Shown here: positions 36,393 to 44,011 of the stretch, one piece after another
Numbering within the stretch: position 1 is the first letter of the stretch
Layout of the letters: each line of letters starts with the position of its first letter
Assembly (NCBI RefSeq): GCF_900116445.1
Contig: NZ_FPBH01000020.1
Coordinates: forward strand, 1 to 64,000
DNA from: Paraburkholderia aspalathi
GTDB taxonomy: Bacteria > Pseudomonadota > Gammaproteobacteria > Burkholderiales > Burkholderiaceae
Reading direction: 5' to 3'
Length of the DNA stretch: 64,000 nt
Program-made: the position numbers and the translations under genes
Notes under the pieces: model-generated
Database searches by the model: none
What the model was told of the DNA's origin: nothing
The model's input: the letters and a program-made list of their open reading frames with translations, nothing else

Positions 36393-36881
36393 TCACTCGT
36401 CCTCTGCCGCAGCGGGAATGATCGTCGCCAGTTCGTCCTCTATATCAAGACCATGCTTTGCCGCAAGCAACGCGATGTGGATGCCGAAGACGCCGCGTAG
36501 CTCGCCTACTGCTCCGTTGAATATCCAACTAGCGTAATGACCGCGCTCCGCACCATAGATGACAGGCGCACGGTCATTGGCGTTCACCGTTGTTAAGAAT
36601 TTTCGACAGGCGGCACGCATCGCCTGGAGACTGGTCGCAATCTCTGCTGCGGAGTTGAGATTTCCGAGTTCGAAAGTCAGAAACTCCCGGATGCGCAATA
36701 TCGACTCCACGCAGTGCGATGGCACTTCCATTTCGGATGGCACGTAGAGCACGCGGCGATCCTCTAGGAACGTCAAAACACGGCGAGCCACCGCACGCTC
36801 GGTTTCAGTAGGGTTCCACTGGATGCCGAAGACCGGTACGCTAAACCCCGTGATACGAGACACAATCTCCATAAAACGCAT
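36393..36881 (-). CDS. Probable DUF6650-family protein
   Basis: The product is 162 residues. The N-terminus FSVPVFGIQWNPTETE and the segments VLTFLEDRRVLYVPSEMEV and MRAACRKFLTTV match a family I recall as DUF6650, whose members occur in variable bacterial regions. Function is unknown. ATG at 36881 has GGGG upstream; M4 is an alternative start. It faces the AbiJ-like gene tail to tail, 54 bp apart. A 12-C tract lies about 150 bp before its start. Confidence 0.65.
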   Translation of the reverse strand: MRFMEIVSRITGFSVPVFGIQWNPTETERAVARRVLTFLEDRRVLYVPSEMEVPSHCVESILRIREFLTFELGNLNSAAEIATSLQAMRAACRKFLTTVNANDRAPVIYGAERGHYASWIFNGAVGELRGVFGIHIALLAAKHGLDIEDELATIIPAAAEDE

Positions 36882-37029
36882 GATTGCCCCATGATCGAAC
36901 CATCGATCTGACTTTCGATAGGAAACCCGCGTGCAGCGGCGCTCAAATGTTGATAGCTATTGTGCCTGTCTGATATTTCGGCGGCGCAGCCGAGGCTGAA
37001 GCGTAGTGCGCGGCGGATATCCAAGACCG

Positions 37030-37041
37030 CCCCCCCCCCCC
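37030..37041. repeat. Run of twelve C residues
   Basis: An uninterrupted (C)12 tract lies in the 286-bp gap between the DUF6650-like gene and the hydrophobic gene pair. Tracts of this length slip during replication and are typical of phase-variable promoters; the length may also be a sequencing artefact. Confidence 0.7.
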
Positions 37042-37167
37042 GCGACCATGACCTTGCCGGTTCTCATTTTGGTCCTCGCCGATTTACGTTGTATTTGCTG
37101 GCGATAGTACCTGAGCGCGTCATGGATGCGGCGCATGCGCTGGGATCAATTGCACACGTCTGAGACT

Positions 37168-37374
37168 TCAGCGCCGAGCGCGGCGGCTTGGGTCTGCGCC
37201 CAATTCCTTGAGGCGGTTCCGCAATCGCTGGTTGTCTGCGAACAAGCCTGCAAACGCAAGCACGAACAGCAGCAGATAGAACCATTGGCCGCTATAGTGA
37301 ATGAGCCCCCACGCAGCACCGGCGCAAGCCGCAGCGGCCAGCAGGAGTGCCACCTTGTCTAGTAGCCACTTCAT
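37168..37374 (-). CDS. Small two-helix membrane protein of the island
   Basis: The product is 68 residues with two hydrophobic segments (VALLLAAAACAGAAWGLI and FYLLLFVLAFAGLFAD) and a basic C-terminal tail (RLRNRLKELGADPSRRARR). Its ATG overlaps the stop of the 151-residue gene in an ATGA, so the two are coupled. It resembles small inner-membrane partner or immunity-like proteins in form only. No family recognised. Confidence 0.65.
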   Translation of the reverse strand: MKWLLDKVALLLAAAACAGAAWGLIHYSGQWFYLLLFVLAFAGLFADNQRLRNRLKELGADPSRRARR

Positions 37375-37826
37375 GCCGCCACCCGTTGGCGGCTCGCCAG
37401 AAACGCATAGTTGTGACGCGATGGTCTATCTATCATGACTTCGGGGTGGCGCTGGATAAATGCCAGCATCGTATCTGGTATCACCATTCCCAACCGCGCC
37501 GCGCCTATCCGCGCCGTAGCAGCGGCAGAAGTAGTCGTACACTTCATGGCTGCGTTGGCGGCAACAATTAGTGAGCCAATGCACGCACCCACATAGAACG
37601 ATGCAGACAATGCGCCGACCACCGATAGCACTTCCAGCGCGGTAGTGGCGCCGATCAGTTCCGCGACGGTTGCGCTCGGCCCTAGTGTCTTGAGCGCACC
37701 TAGCATCGTGGCGACATTGGACGCCGCCGCCTGGATACTCCCGAACAGACTTGAGGGAGCGGGCAGACCGAGCGCGCTCATATTTTGTTGGAACGCCTTC
37801 CCAAAATCACCACAAACTGCGGCCAT
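37371..37826 (-). CDS. Hydrophobic island protein of unknown function, coupled to the small membrane gene
   Basis: The product is 151 residues. The first 95 are Ala/Leu/Ser/Val-rich with long hydrophobic stretches (ATTALEVLSVVGALSASFYV, ACIGSLIVAANAA), suggesting insertion into membranes; the C-terminal third is soluble and basic (RHPEVMIDRPSRHNYAFLAS). ATG at 37826 lacks a good ribosome binding site; M16 at 37781 is an alternative. With the 68-residue gene it forms a two-gene operon. The layout is that of a membrane-active effector with a partner, but that is inference. Confidence 0.6.
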   Translation of the reverse strand: MAAVCGDFGKAFQQNMSALGLPAPSSLFGSIQAAASNVATMLGALKTLGPSATVAELIGATTALEVLSVVGALSASFYVGACIGSLIVAANAAMKCTTTSAAATARIGAARLGMVIPDTMLAFIQRHPEVMIDRPSRHNYAFLASRQRVAA

Positions 37827-37955
37827 AGCGTGCGTACCGTGCTCAACGAAGGAGTATCGATTTTAACTGAGAAATCGGTTATTAATCCGCCCTAGCAAGC
37901 CTCGGAATTAATCGATGCGCCTTGCATGACTGGCTCCCATTGCAACTAATTGCAA

Positions 37956-38249
37956 TCAGGCGGACTTGGCAGGCTTGCCGATCAGCGTTGTTCCATCGTA
38001 TCGGACCAGCCGATAGCGAACGCGCTTGCCCCTGTCCAGTTCTAACACCACCGGCCAGCCATCTAACTCTCGCGTGGCGATGTTATCGGGGCGACTCCAA
38101 TAAAGATCAATTCCTGACGCGGCCATTTGTTTCGCGAACCCTGACTTATCCAGCCAATCACGGTCCACTGACTTCTCCTGTTCTTCCCATTGGAGGGCGT
38201 CCTTGAGGTCTTTGGCAAACTCGTAAGCAATGCCTAGCCATTCGATCAT
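37956..38249 (-). CDS. Small soluble island protein, unknown
   Basis: The product is 97 residues if started at the ATG at 38249, which has CGGAGAA 7 bases upstream; an upstream ATG at 38378 gives 140 residues but has weaker support. It has charged, Trp-containing segments (MIEWLGIAYEFAKDLK, DLYWSRPDNIATRELDGW) and a C-terminal ELDRGKRVRYRLVRYDGTT that may form a beta-hairpin. No family recognised. Confidence 0.55.
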   Translation of the reverse strand: MIEWLGIAYEFAKDLKDALQWEEQEKSVDRDWLDKSGFAKQMAASGIDLYWSRPDNIATRELDGWPVVLELDRGKRVRYRLVRYDGTTLIGKPAKSA

Positions 38250-38460
38250 ATAGTTCTCCGTTGAATCGTTGGGTGTCCCCTCAAAATATAGCGGCAATGC
38301 AATCAAATTATGTCGCAAACAACGTATCAGTTCTTCAGATGTCGCGCCCGCGTACCGGCGCTTGCGGTCGAGCGCCATTTGGATGAATATCTCTTGGCGC
38401 GAGCGTATACATAAAACAGAATGCGGAGAAGGCGCGCGTCTCTGCTACTTCGGGGGCGTC

Positions 38461-39075
38461 ATGACCAATATAAATCTCTTAGCCAGAATGGCTGCAATGC
38501 TTACCTTTGGCCTTGCGTCATTTGCAGCATGTGCCGAACCTGCACTGACCGTCTTTGGTATCGCAATCGGACAACCGGTCACCATGCCGGAATGTCCTCA
38601 TGTAGGACTTAGCGTGCAAGCACTGCCGACCGGACCTTGCTACCACTTGAATGACGGCAAGACTGGCCCAATCACTGCCGCTGCCCAAGGCGCGGAAATT
38701 CTTTTCGCACCGGGAAACCTCCCAGCCCTATCCCGAGGATCAAGCGTTGGCGCAATGCTCCTAGACGAGAAGATTGAAATGCTGACGATCTGGACATCCG
38801 GTAACGAGCACAAAGATGCAGACCTGCAATCGCTAACCGAAAAATTCGGTCGGCCTCAGAGCCTAGAAAATGTGCCATGGCAAAACGGATACGGCGCGCA
38901 CTTCGAAAGCGTGGAAGCAGTCTGGACGCTTACCGGGGGAGCGAAGGTGTATTACGGAAGTGCTGACTCAGACTTGGATCATGGGTCAGTGAGCGTGCGC
39001 TCGAAGATCGGAGACGAACACATGCAGGATGAATATCATCGTCTTACGAGCGATGCGGGGAATACGAAACTGTAA
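38461..39075 (+). CDS. Exported island protein, unknown
   Basis: The product is 204 residues from the ATG at 38461. The signal peptide AAMLTFGLASFAACAEP indicates export to the periplasm. The mature protein has two cysteines close together (MPECPH, GPCYHLNDG), then EKFGRPQSLENVPWQNGYG and a segment ending in VYYGSADSDLDHG. The form suggests a small periplasmic domain of the kind often encoded as phage or island cargo. No family recognised. It is convergent with the phage-like gene at 39108. Confidence 0.65.
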   Translation: MTNINLLARMAAMLTFGLASFAACAEPALTVFGIAIGQPVTMPECPHVGLSVQALPTGPCYHLNDGKTGPITAAAQGAEILFAPGNLPALSRGSSVGAMLLDEKIEMLTIWTSGNEHKDADLQSLTEKFGRPQSLENVPWQNGYGAHFESVEAVWTLTGGAKVYYGSADSDLDHGSVSVRSKIGDEHMQDEYHRLTSDAGNTKL

Positions 39076-39107
39076 AGGCGATGTGGCGGCATTGCGCCGC
39101 CCCCTCT

Positions 39108-39413
39108 CTATCGAACACCGTAGAATAGCCACCCTTTCACGTTGGTGTGATAGCTCGTCTGCGCGCCGCTGTACGTCCACGAGATTGTGCTTCCCGAGAT
39201 AGTGAATGTCGGGAGCGCAGTGTCTCCCGAGATGTGATACAGCACGCCCTCCTGCTGAAACGACACGAACGGCTCGCCCTGAGTCAAATTCGGATCGTAG
39301 ATGCTCCCGGCAGTCCCGTCGATGTGAAGTGAGCCCAGCACACGCGACAGGCGCGACGTGAAGTCCACCGTGAGTCGCCCCTGCCCGTCGAAGCACTGCA
39401 TTCCTGCTGGCAT
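39108..39413 (-). CDS. Small phage-like protein
   Basis: The product is 101 residues from the ATG at 39413, with AAGGAG 8 bases upstream. The N-terminus MPAGMQCFDGQGRLTVDFTS and RLSRVLGSLHIDG resemble small proteins encoded near the tail-tip genes of lambdoid and Burkholderia prophages. The rest is beta-rich with a GWLFYGVR end. It lies 59 bp after the coiled-coil gene and is probably its operon partner. A tail-related role is a guess from resemblance. Confidence 0.55.
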   Translation of the reverse strand: MPAGMQCFDGQGRLTVDFTSRLSRVLGSLHIDGTAGSIYDPNLTQGEPFVSFQQEGVLYHISGDTALPTFTISGSTISWTYSGAQTSYHTNVKGWLFYGVR

Positions 39414-39472
39414 CGAATTCTCCTTGATCGATCGATAGTGAATGAGGCGGCGCATGGCCGCCCCGGCTCTCA

Positions 39473-40345
39473 TCAGTTAATCCGCCGTCCGTCTGCCGTG
39501 AACACGCCCGCATGCATATACCGACGATCACGCGAGTCGGTCGGCTCACTCTCGATCAAACGTGGCCCTTGCGGCACGGTGCGCGCTAAGTGTGTGGGAC
39601 CTGTCGGAATGCTCCGAGAGGCGAAGGGCTTGGAGACGTCCAGTCCCGACGAAGCAAGGCGCTCCAACTCTGTGTCACGGCGGCGCAAGGCGGCAGCGTC
39701 TTTCTCAAAGTGCCGCGCAAGGTCCGAGAACGCGCTGCCCTTGAACATGTCTTCCATCCTTCCCGCCGTCTCGCTCTGCTTGTCGCCTCTGCACTGTAGA
39801 CGGTCCGCCACCATCTCATCGTTCGATGCAGCGAGCGCCGCATGGCAGGCGTACCGAAGTGCGCCCTCTGCCAGAAGCCGCTCCTGTGCTGCGATAGCTC
39901 GCTTGGCCGTCGCCACCTTCGCATTGATCTCCGTGACCTCCGCAGCATGGCGAGCACACGCCGCTGCACGCTTCTCCTCGAACGCAGGCTCAGCCTCTTT
40001 TGCCGCCTCAAGTTTCGCCTGATATGCGGCAAGGTCGGCCTCGGCCTGGCTAATCGCCTTGTCGAGCTTCGTCGTGACCGGCTTGCGGCCGTCCGCGTGT
40101 GCCGTGCCGATCTCAACAGTCCGTGCCGCTCTAAGGTCACACATCATGGCTTCCAGCCGCTCGCCCTCTTCGGCGGGAATGGGTGCAGGCGCCGCCGCTA
40201 CCAGCGCCTTCGTGAGCGCGGCCTTGGCCTTTCTGCCGCGTTCGGTCAGAGTGTCAATCTCGCTACGCCACTTCGCCACAGCCGCATTCACGCTGGTCCG
40301 CAGTGCCTTCAGTTCGTCAAACGTCATGGTCGTGCTGTCTTTCAT
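39473..40345 (-). CDS. Coiled-coil island protein, possibly structural or scaffold-like
   Basis: The product is 290 residues. ATG at 40345 has GGAGAG 5 bases upstream; the longer open frame runs into the repeat region and is not used. Residues about 5-190 are Ala/Glu/Lys-rich with heptad character (KLDKAISQAEADLAAYQAKL, KVATAKRAIAAQERLLAEGA), predicted helical coiled coil. The C-terminal 60 residues are less ordered. It precedes the small phage-like gene. A morphogenesis function is possible but not shown. Confidence 0.6.
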   Translation of the reverse strand: MKDSTTMTFDELKALRTSVNAAVAKWRSEIDTLTERGRKAKAALTKALVAAAPAPIPAEEGERLEAMMCDLRAARTVEIGTAHADGRKPVTTKLDKAISQAEADLAAYQAKLEAAKEAEPAFEEKRAAACARHAAEVTEINAKVATAKRAIAAQERLLAEGALRYACHAALAASNDEMVADRLQCRGDKQSETAGRMEDMFKGSAFSDLARHFEKDAAALRRRDTELERLASSGLDVSKPFASRSIPTGPTHLARTVPQGPRLIESEPTDSRDRRYMHAGVFTADGRRIN

Positions 40346-40395
40346 GCTGCTCTCCGTTATGGCCGCAATGCGACCGTTGATAAACCAATCCGCGA

Positions 40396-40522
40396 TTCGG
40401 AAGTAACTTCTATCGCGTAGTCCGTTAGTGCCGCAGTTCGGAAGTACTTCCAACGCTCAATCCGTTGCTGCCGCATTTCGGAAGTAACTTCCAACGCCGC
40501 TTACTTCGTTAGTTCCGCAGTG
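40396..40522. repeat. Iteron-like tandem repeats, 40-41 bp unit
   Basis: TTCGGAAGT begins at 40396, 40437 and 40477 (spacings 41 and 40). Each unit continues as a palindrome (GGAAGTAACTTCC type), then TCCGTTAGTGCCGCAG or a close variant. A partial fourth copy ends near 40522. Confidence 0.75.
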
Positions 40523-40700
40523 CCTGAGTGCCTTGAGGTCTCATCATGTATGTAGGAGTCCTATTAGGTGTGAACGGGTCCCATCTGGCAGGTTTGCTTA
40601 GGTCGGGAGGTCGGGGAGCCCCGCTGCCGCACAATTTCTCAATCGCGCTATGCCACCTTTGTTCGATATCTGTCGAACTTCCGCCGCCCTCATCGCGCTA

Positions 40701-40717
40701 TTGGAAGTTACTTCCAA
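40701..40717. repeat. 17-bp palindrome, same core as the iterons
   Basis: TTGGAAGTTACTTCCAA is a perfect palindrome about its central base and shares GGAAGTWACTTCC with the tandem repeats. Further copies lie in the primase gene at 42254-42266 (exact) and at 44432 (one mismatch). Confidence 0.7.
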
Positions 40718-40765
40718 CGTGCATTTCTGAGTTCGAAGGTGCTGAAAGGCGAAAAACGGTGTCAA

Positions 40766-40875
40766 TCGGGGGCGATTGGGGCGATCTTTAGCCCTTTTCC
40801 CATAAACTCTCTCCGTGTGTGCGAATGGAAGGGGTTTAGGGAAAATGGCCCTAAGATCGCCCCAATCGCCCCCGA
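40766..40875. repeat. 110-bp imperfect inverted repeat with 25-bp near-perfect outer arms
   Basis: 40766-40791 and 40851-40875 are reverse complements apart from one extra base. Inner parts (GCCCTTTTCCCATAAAC against GTTTAGGGAAAATGGCC) continue the pairing imperfectly. The right arm ends two bases from the primase stop codon. Confidence 0.8.
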
Positions 40876-40876
40876 A

Positions 40877-43270
40877 TCACACACTATCGCCCCTCGAAAC
40901 GCGCAGTCTCAGCCCCTCGAAGTACCGAGTTCCGTGACTCTTCACCACATCGAACCCCCGTTCCGCCATCTGCCGCGCAAACACCTTCCGCGAGGGATAT
41001 CGGACGCCTTGGGCGATCAGCCAGCCCTTGTACCCTTCGTAAGCCTCACCGATGGCCGCACGCTCGCTCCAATCCTGCTCACAGCACTCGTCGACCCATT
41101 CCCCTAGCATGTCCGTATCGGCCCGGTAAGCGGCCGTCTCGGCGGCAATCACGGCGGGAATGCGTAAGCCGCCCCCGCGCTGCCAGTCGATACAGCCGTC
41201 TACAACCCATCGGAGAATCCCATCGCGCTCAGCATCGAGAATCCTTCTATCGAGGTCCGGTATGCGCTCGTCTATCGCGAATTGCCGCTTGAAGGCAATC
41301 AACACGATTCGCCGCCACATGCCATCGCCCGCATCCAGAATTCCGGGCTTATGGTTGCCGCGAATCCATGTCGCGTGTGTCGGCATGAAGTCGATCACTT
41401 CGCCATACAACGGTCGAGCCGAGATGGGCTCCCGAGAGGTAATGTCTTTCACTCGCCGGTCGTCCCACACATCGCCCGATCCAACTTCGTTCGCCAACAC
41501 CAGCCGCGCCTTGAAGAGCTTCATCTTGTGTCGGTCGCCTTCATTGTTTTCACTTCGAGCGATCAACTCAGGTCCTACGGTTTGAGCGTAGTCACCGAAC
41601 ACGGCGTGAATGATGTTTGCGAAAACGCTTTTCCCGTTCGCTCCGTGACCGTACATAAAGAACAGCACTTCCTCATCCACCAGTCCCGTAAGGGTGTAAC
41701 CCAGCGCCCTCTGAATGAAGGAGATAACTTCGAGGTCCCTGTTGAAAATGTCCATCAGGAACTCCCTCCACATCGGACACTCGGCGGATGGGTCGAACGT
41801 TGCCGCTACCTGCTTTGTAATCAGCATCGCCGGATCGGCATCCACTAGCGTCGCCGTTCGAAGATTGATAACGCCGTTGCGCACACCCGCCAGCCATGGG
41901 TCCGCATCGAGCATCCCCGGATTCGGGACTCCCATCCCCGGCTCGCTGGCCGCCAGGCTCACCATAGCGTCGAGGCGTCGCGCGTTATTCAGTACCGTGA
42001 GCGCTTGCTGAAGCCTTCGCCGCTCCCCGTCACTGGGGTTCTTTGCACACTCGCCTGCTGCCTCCTCGAACAGTGCCGTCGCTACGCTCTTCGCGAGATG
42101 TATCGCTTCGCCACCTTCGCACCAGACCCAGCGCACGCCTTTCCACAGCAGCCACTTTTTGACGGCCCAGCAATATTTCAACAGTCCGCGATATGCCCTC
42201 GCAAACCGCCTTCCGTTCGAAGTATCGCCACCTGTATCGGGGCCGTTGGTGTTGGAAGTAACTTCCTTTCGCTCTTCCTTCCATCCATGCTTTTGCGCGA
42301 GATGGAAGATGGTTGCGATGGTGACGCCGCCCGGCCTGCTAGTGAAGCCGTTCCACGTCTGCTCCTGATCGCTGTCATCATATTTGGAAGACGTTTGCGC
42401 CCACTCGTCCCACAACTCCCGGCCATCCTCACCAAAGTCCTCTTTGAGTGCCGCACCAACGTTTCGCCACGTCTCCCGATCATCGGGCGGGATTGCCTTC
42501 AATGCGCCAGTGACTCTCTCAAAATCGCGCTCCGACACTTCGCCGCGCCACATATTTAGCGCACGCGTCATCTCGGGCATATCGTCTTCGAGGTCATCGG
42601 ATACGGCGGCCTGCACTACCCTTAACCTCGGACCTGTGGCGCACCACTCGGGCAGGTCATCAAGCATGCATCGTGCGTCGATACCCTTGCCATCTGCCCA
42701 TGCATAGCGCTTGCCGGACGCATGACGGGAGGGCGGGAGAACAACGTATTTGTCTCCCCGCTGAAGGTCGATGCCGTCTGCCAGCTTGGCGGGAAGGTGA
42801 GCGTTTGCGGGAGCGCGAAAGTAGAGATGGTTACCACCGCCGCCCGTCAGCGCCTCCATCTCCGCCGCTATCGGACCATGCTCGCGCTGTAGTTGCGCAA
42901 AACTCTCATTGCCACCGTTGCGCGGGTCGATGTCGATAACTGCCATGCCGGATTTGCCAACGTGACATGCGATGTTTGCGTACGGGTGTTTGCGGAACCA
43001 TTGGTGGATCGTGTCGCCATCGCGCGTCGCTTTGTGCTGCCAGTCGTCGATAAGCGGATGCTTGCCGGGTGTGCGACATTTCACACCTTTGCCGCATGTG
43101 CATTCGCCATCGCTTCCGATAGAGTTGACCGGAAACACAGACAGCCCCTCGGCGGCATACAGCAAAGCCGCTTGAAGCATCGTGCTATCCTGTCCTCTCT
43201 TCATCGTCATATCTTTGGGCCGCCCTGTCTGTCCCTCGGCGGCCCGTTCTTTTTGTGTGGTCTGAGTCAT
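40877..43270 (-). CDS. Prim-Pol / D5-type SF3 helicase replication protein
   Basis: This is the replication initiator of the island, 797 residues. The N-terminal bifunctional primase-polymerase domain (about 30-220) has AVIDIDPRNGG with catalytic acidic residues, GGGGNHLYFR, and a CTCGKGVKCRTPGKHP Cys-rich loop. A PriCT-like region around 250-330 follows. The C-terminal D5_N plus superfamily 3 helicase has Walker A GHGANGKSVF and a RGNHKPG sensor. The fusion is typical of satellites and integrative plasmids. ATG at 43270 is chosen since the upstream gene ends at 43276; a later ATG at 43210 remains possible. An iteron palindrome lies inside the coding region. Confidence 0.92.
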   Translation of the reverse strand: MTQTTQKERAAEGQTGRPKDMTMKRGQDSTMLQAALLYAAEGLSVFPVNSIGSDGECTCGKGVKCRTPGKHPLIDDWQHKATRDGDTIHQWFRKHPYANIACHVGKSGMAVIDIDPRNGGNESFAQLQREHGPIAAEMEALTGGGGNHLYFRAPANAHLPAKLADGIDLQRGDKYVVLPPSRHASGKRYAWADGKGIDARCMLDDLPEWCATGPRLRVVQAAVSDDLEDDMPEMTRALNMWRGEVSERDFERVTGALKAIPPDDRETWRNVGAALKEDFGEDGRELWDEWAQTSSKYDDSDQEQTWNGFTSRPGGVTIATIFHLAQKHGWKEERKEVTSNTNGPDTGGDTSNGRRFARAYRGLLKYCWAVKKWLLWKGVRWVWCEGGEAIHLAKSVATALFEEAAGECAKNPSDGERRRLQQALTVLNNARRLDAMVSLAASEPGMGVPNPGMLDADPWLAGVRNGVINLRTATLVDADPAMLITKQVAATFDPSAECPMWREFLMDIFNRDLEVISFIQRALGYTLTGLVDEEVLFFMYGHGANGKSVFANIIHAVFGDYAQTVGPELIARSENNEGDRHKMKLFKARLVLANEVGSGDVWDDRRVKDITSREPISARPLYGEVIDFMPTHATWIRGNHKPGILDAGDGMWRRIVLIAFKRQFAIDERIPDLDRRILDAERDGILRWVVDGCIDWQRGGGLRIPAVIAAETAAYRADTDMLGEWVDECCEQDWSERAAIGEAYEGYKGWLIAQGVRYPSRKVFARQMAERGFDVVKSHGTRYFEGLRLRVSRGDSV

Positions 43271-43275
43271 TGCAG

Positions 43276-43572
43276 TTAGTCCCCGGATACCCTCAACGCC
43301 TTGATTAATCGCGCTACGTCCGTTCGTCTGTAACGCACCATGCGGCCGAACTGGATGCATTCGAGCGGCGGCGATTCCTGTGACTCCCATTGCTCCACTG
43401 GCGCGATGTATTTAGCCACTTCCGCCTCATCAATGAGACGCTGTGTCTCGCGCTGCGTCGCTAATGATGGATCGGGCATTCTGGCGTTACGCTTTCTGCG
43501 GCACCCCTTGCATCCGCACCCCTCTACATGCCCCTCGCGCGGAATGCGAAACATCTTCTTGGGATCATGCAT
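43276..43572 (-). CDS. Small island protein with HxxxCxCxxCxRKR motif and recognition-helix-like end
   Basis: The product is 98 residues from the ATG at 43572, which has GGGAGG 5 bases upstream. Near residue 15 it has HVEGCGCKGCRRKR, a compact Cys cluster that may bind zinc or iron. The C-terminal half (LIDEAEVAKYIAPVEQWE...RTDVARLIKAL) looks like an AlpA/MerR-type DNA-binding helix set. It overlaps the previous gene by 8 bp and precedes the primase gene by 5 bp. The family is unknown to me. Confidence 0.6.
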   Translation of the reverse strand: MHDPKKMFRIPREGHVEGCGCKGCRRKRNARMPDPSLATQRETQRLIDEAEVAKYIAPVEQWESQESPPLECIQFGRMVRYRRTDVARLIKALRVSGD

Positions 43573-43783
43573 TTTTGCCTCCCGCTGCTCTGTACGTTTC
43601 GAGGGAGAAATCGGGATCAAGATGGCCGTTCATGAGATCGCGCACCATGCGCTTACCGTGCCGCCACTTACTGCCCCTTCTCTTCCTGAAGCCTCGCTTT
43701 CTTAGGCATCGCATACACTCGCACGCGTCACGATGCTCTTTGCGCAGAGTGCGAACATTTTTTTGGTCGAGGTCATCACGCAT
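43565..43783 (-). CDS. Small basic island protein with HxxxCxCxxCxRKR motif
   Basis: The product is 72 residues from the ATG at 43783, with GGGAGAG upstream; the open frame extends 20 codons more without support. It contains HRDACECMRCLRKRGFRKRR, whose Cys spacing and RKR match the next gene exactly. Very basic, so nucleic-acid binding is likely. It overlaps both neighbours by 8 bp. No family recognised. Confidence 0.6.
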   Translation of the reverse strand: MRDDLDQKNVRTLRKEHRDACECMRCLRKRGFRKRRGSKWRHGKRMVRDLMNGHLDPDFSLETYRAAGGKNA

Positions 43784-44000
43784 TTCTGCTCTCCCTCGCC
43801 TCATCGCATGCGCGGGCGAACTCATCAGGATCAATTCGGGCATTCAGGAAACCGTGATGCCTCAACGTGACGCTGATAGCGCGAGCCAGCAGACGAACAT
43901 CAATCTCTCTATCACCGATGTTCTTCACCGCCTGCCGCGCAAAGTCGCCAATGAGTATCTGCATCCCTTCGGGCGGGATTGCTTGCAATCGAATAGCCAT
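43776..44000 (-). CDS. Small island protein in the alpA-primase operon, unknown
   Basis: The product is 74 residues. ATG at 44000 has GGGAGG 5 bases upstream, the same style as the next genes. It is predicted largely helical (MQILIGDFARQAVKNIGD, VRLLARAISVTLRHHGF). It overlaps the following gene by 8 bp. Position between the regulator and the primase suggests a role in replication or its control. No family recognised. Confidence 0.6.
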   Translation of the reverse strand: MAIRLQAIPPEGMQILIGDFARQAVKNIGDREIDVRLLARAISVTLRHHGFLNARIDPDEFARACDEARESRNA

Positions 44001-44011
44001 TGCCGCCTCCC

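Larger units (their letters stand above)
40346..40876. other. Repeat-rich non-coding region beside the primase gene, candidate replication origin
   Basis: This 530-bp region carries three tandem copies of a 41-bp unit, four GGAAGT-type palindromes and a 110-bp imperfect inverted repeat touching the primase stop. No supported gene lies within it. Placement beside a Prim-Pol/helicase gene is where satellite origins are usually found. Confidence 0.55.

Noticed and set aside
36960..37163. 67-codon plus-strand frame across the poly-C region
   Set aside because: It reads through the C run as Pro repeats, has no ribosome binding site and no protein-like pattern.
40396..40522. Tandem repeats considered as a CRISPR array
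   Set aside because: The units are contiguous with no unique spacers, contain a palindromic core and lie beside a primase with no cas genes.
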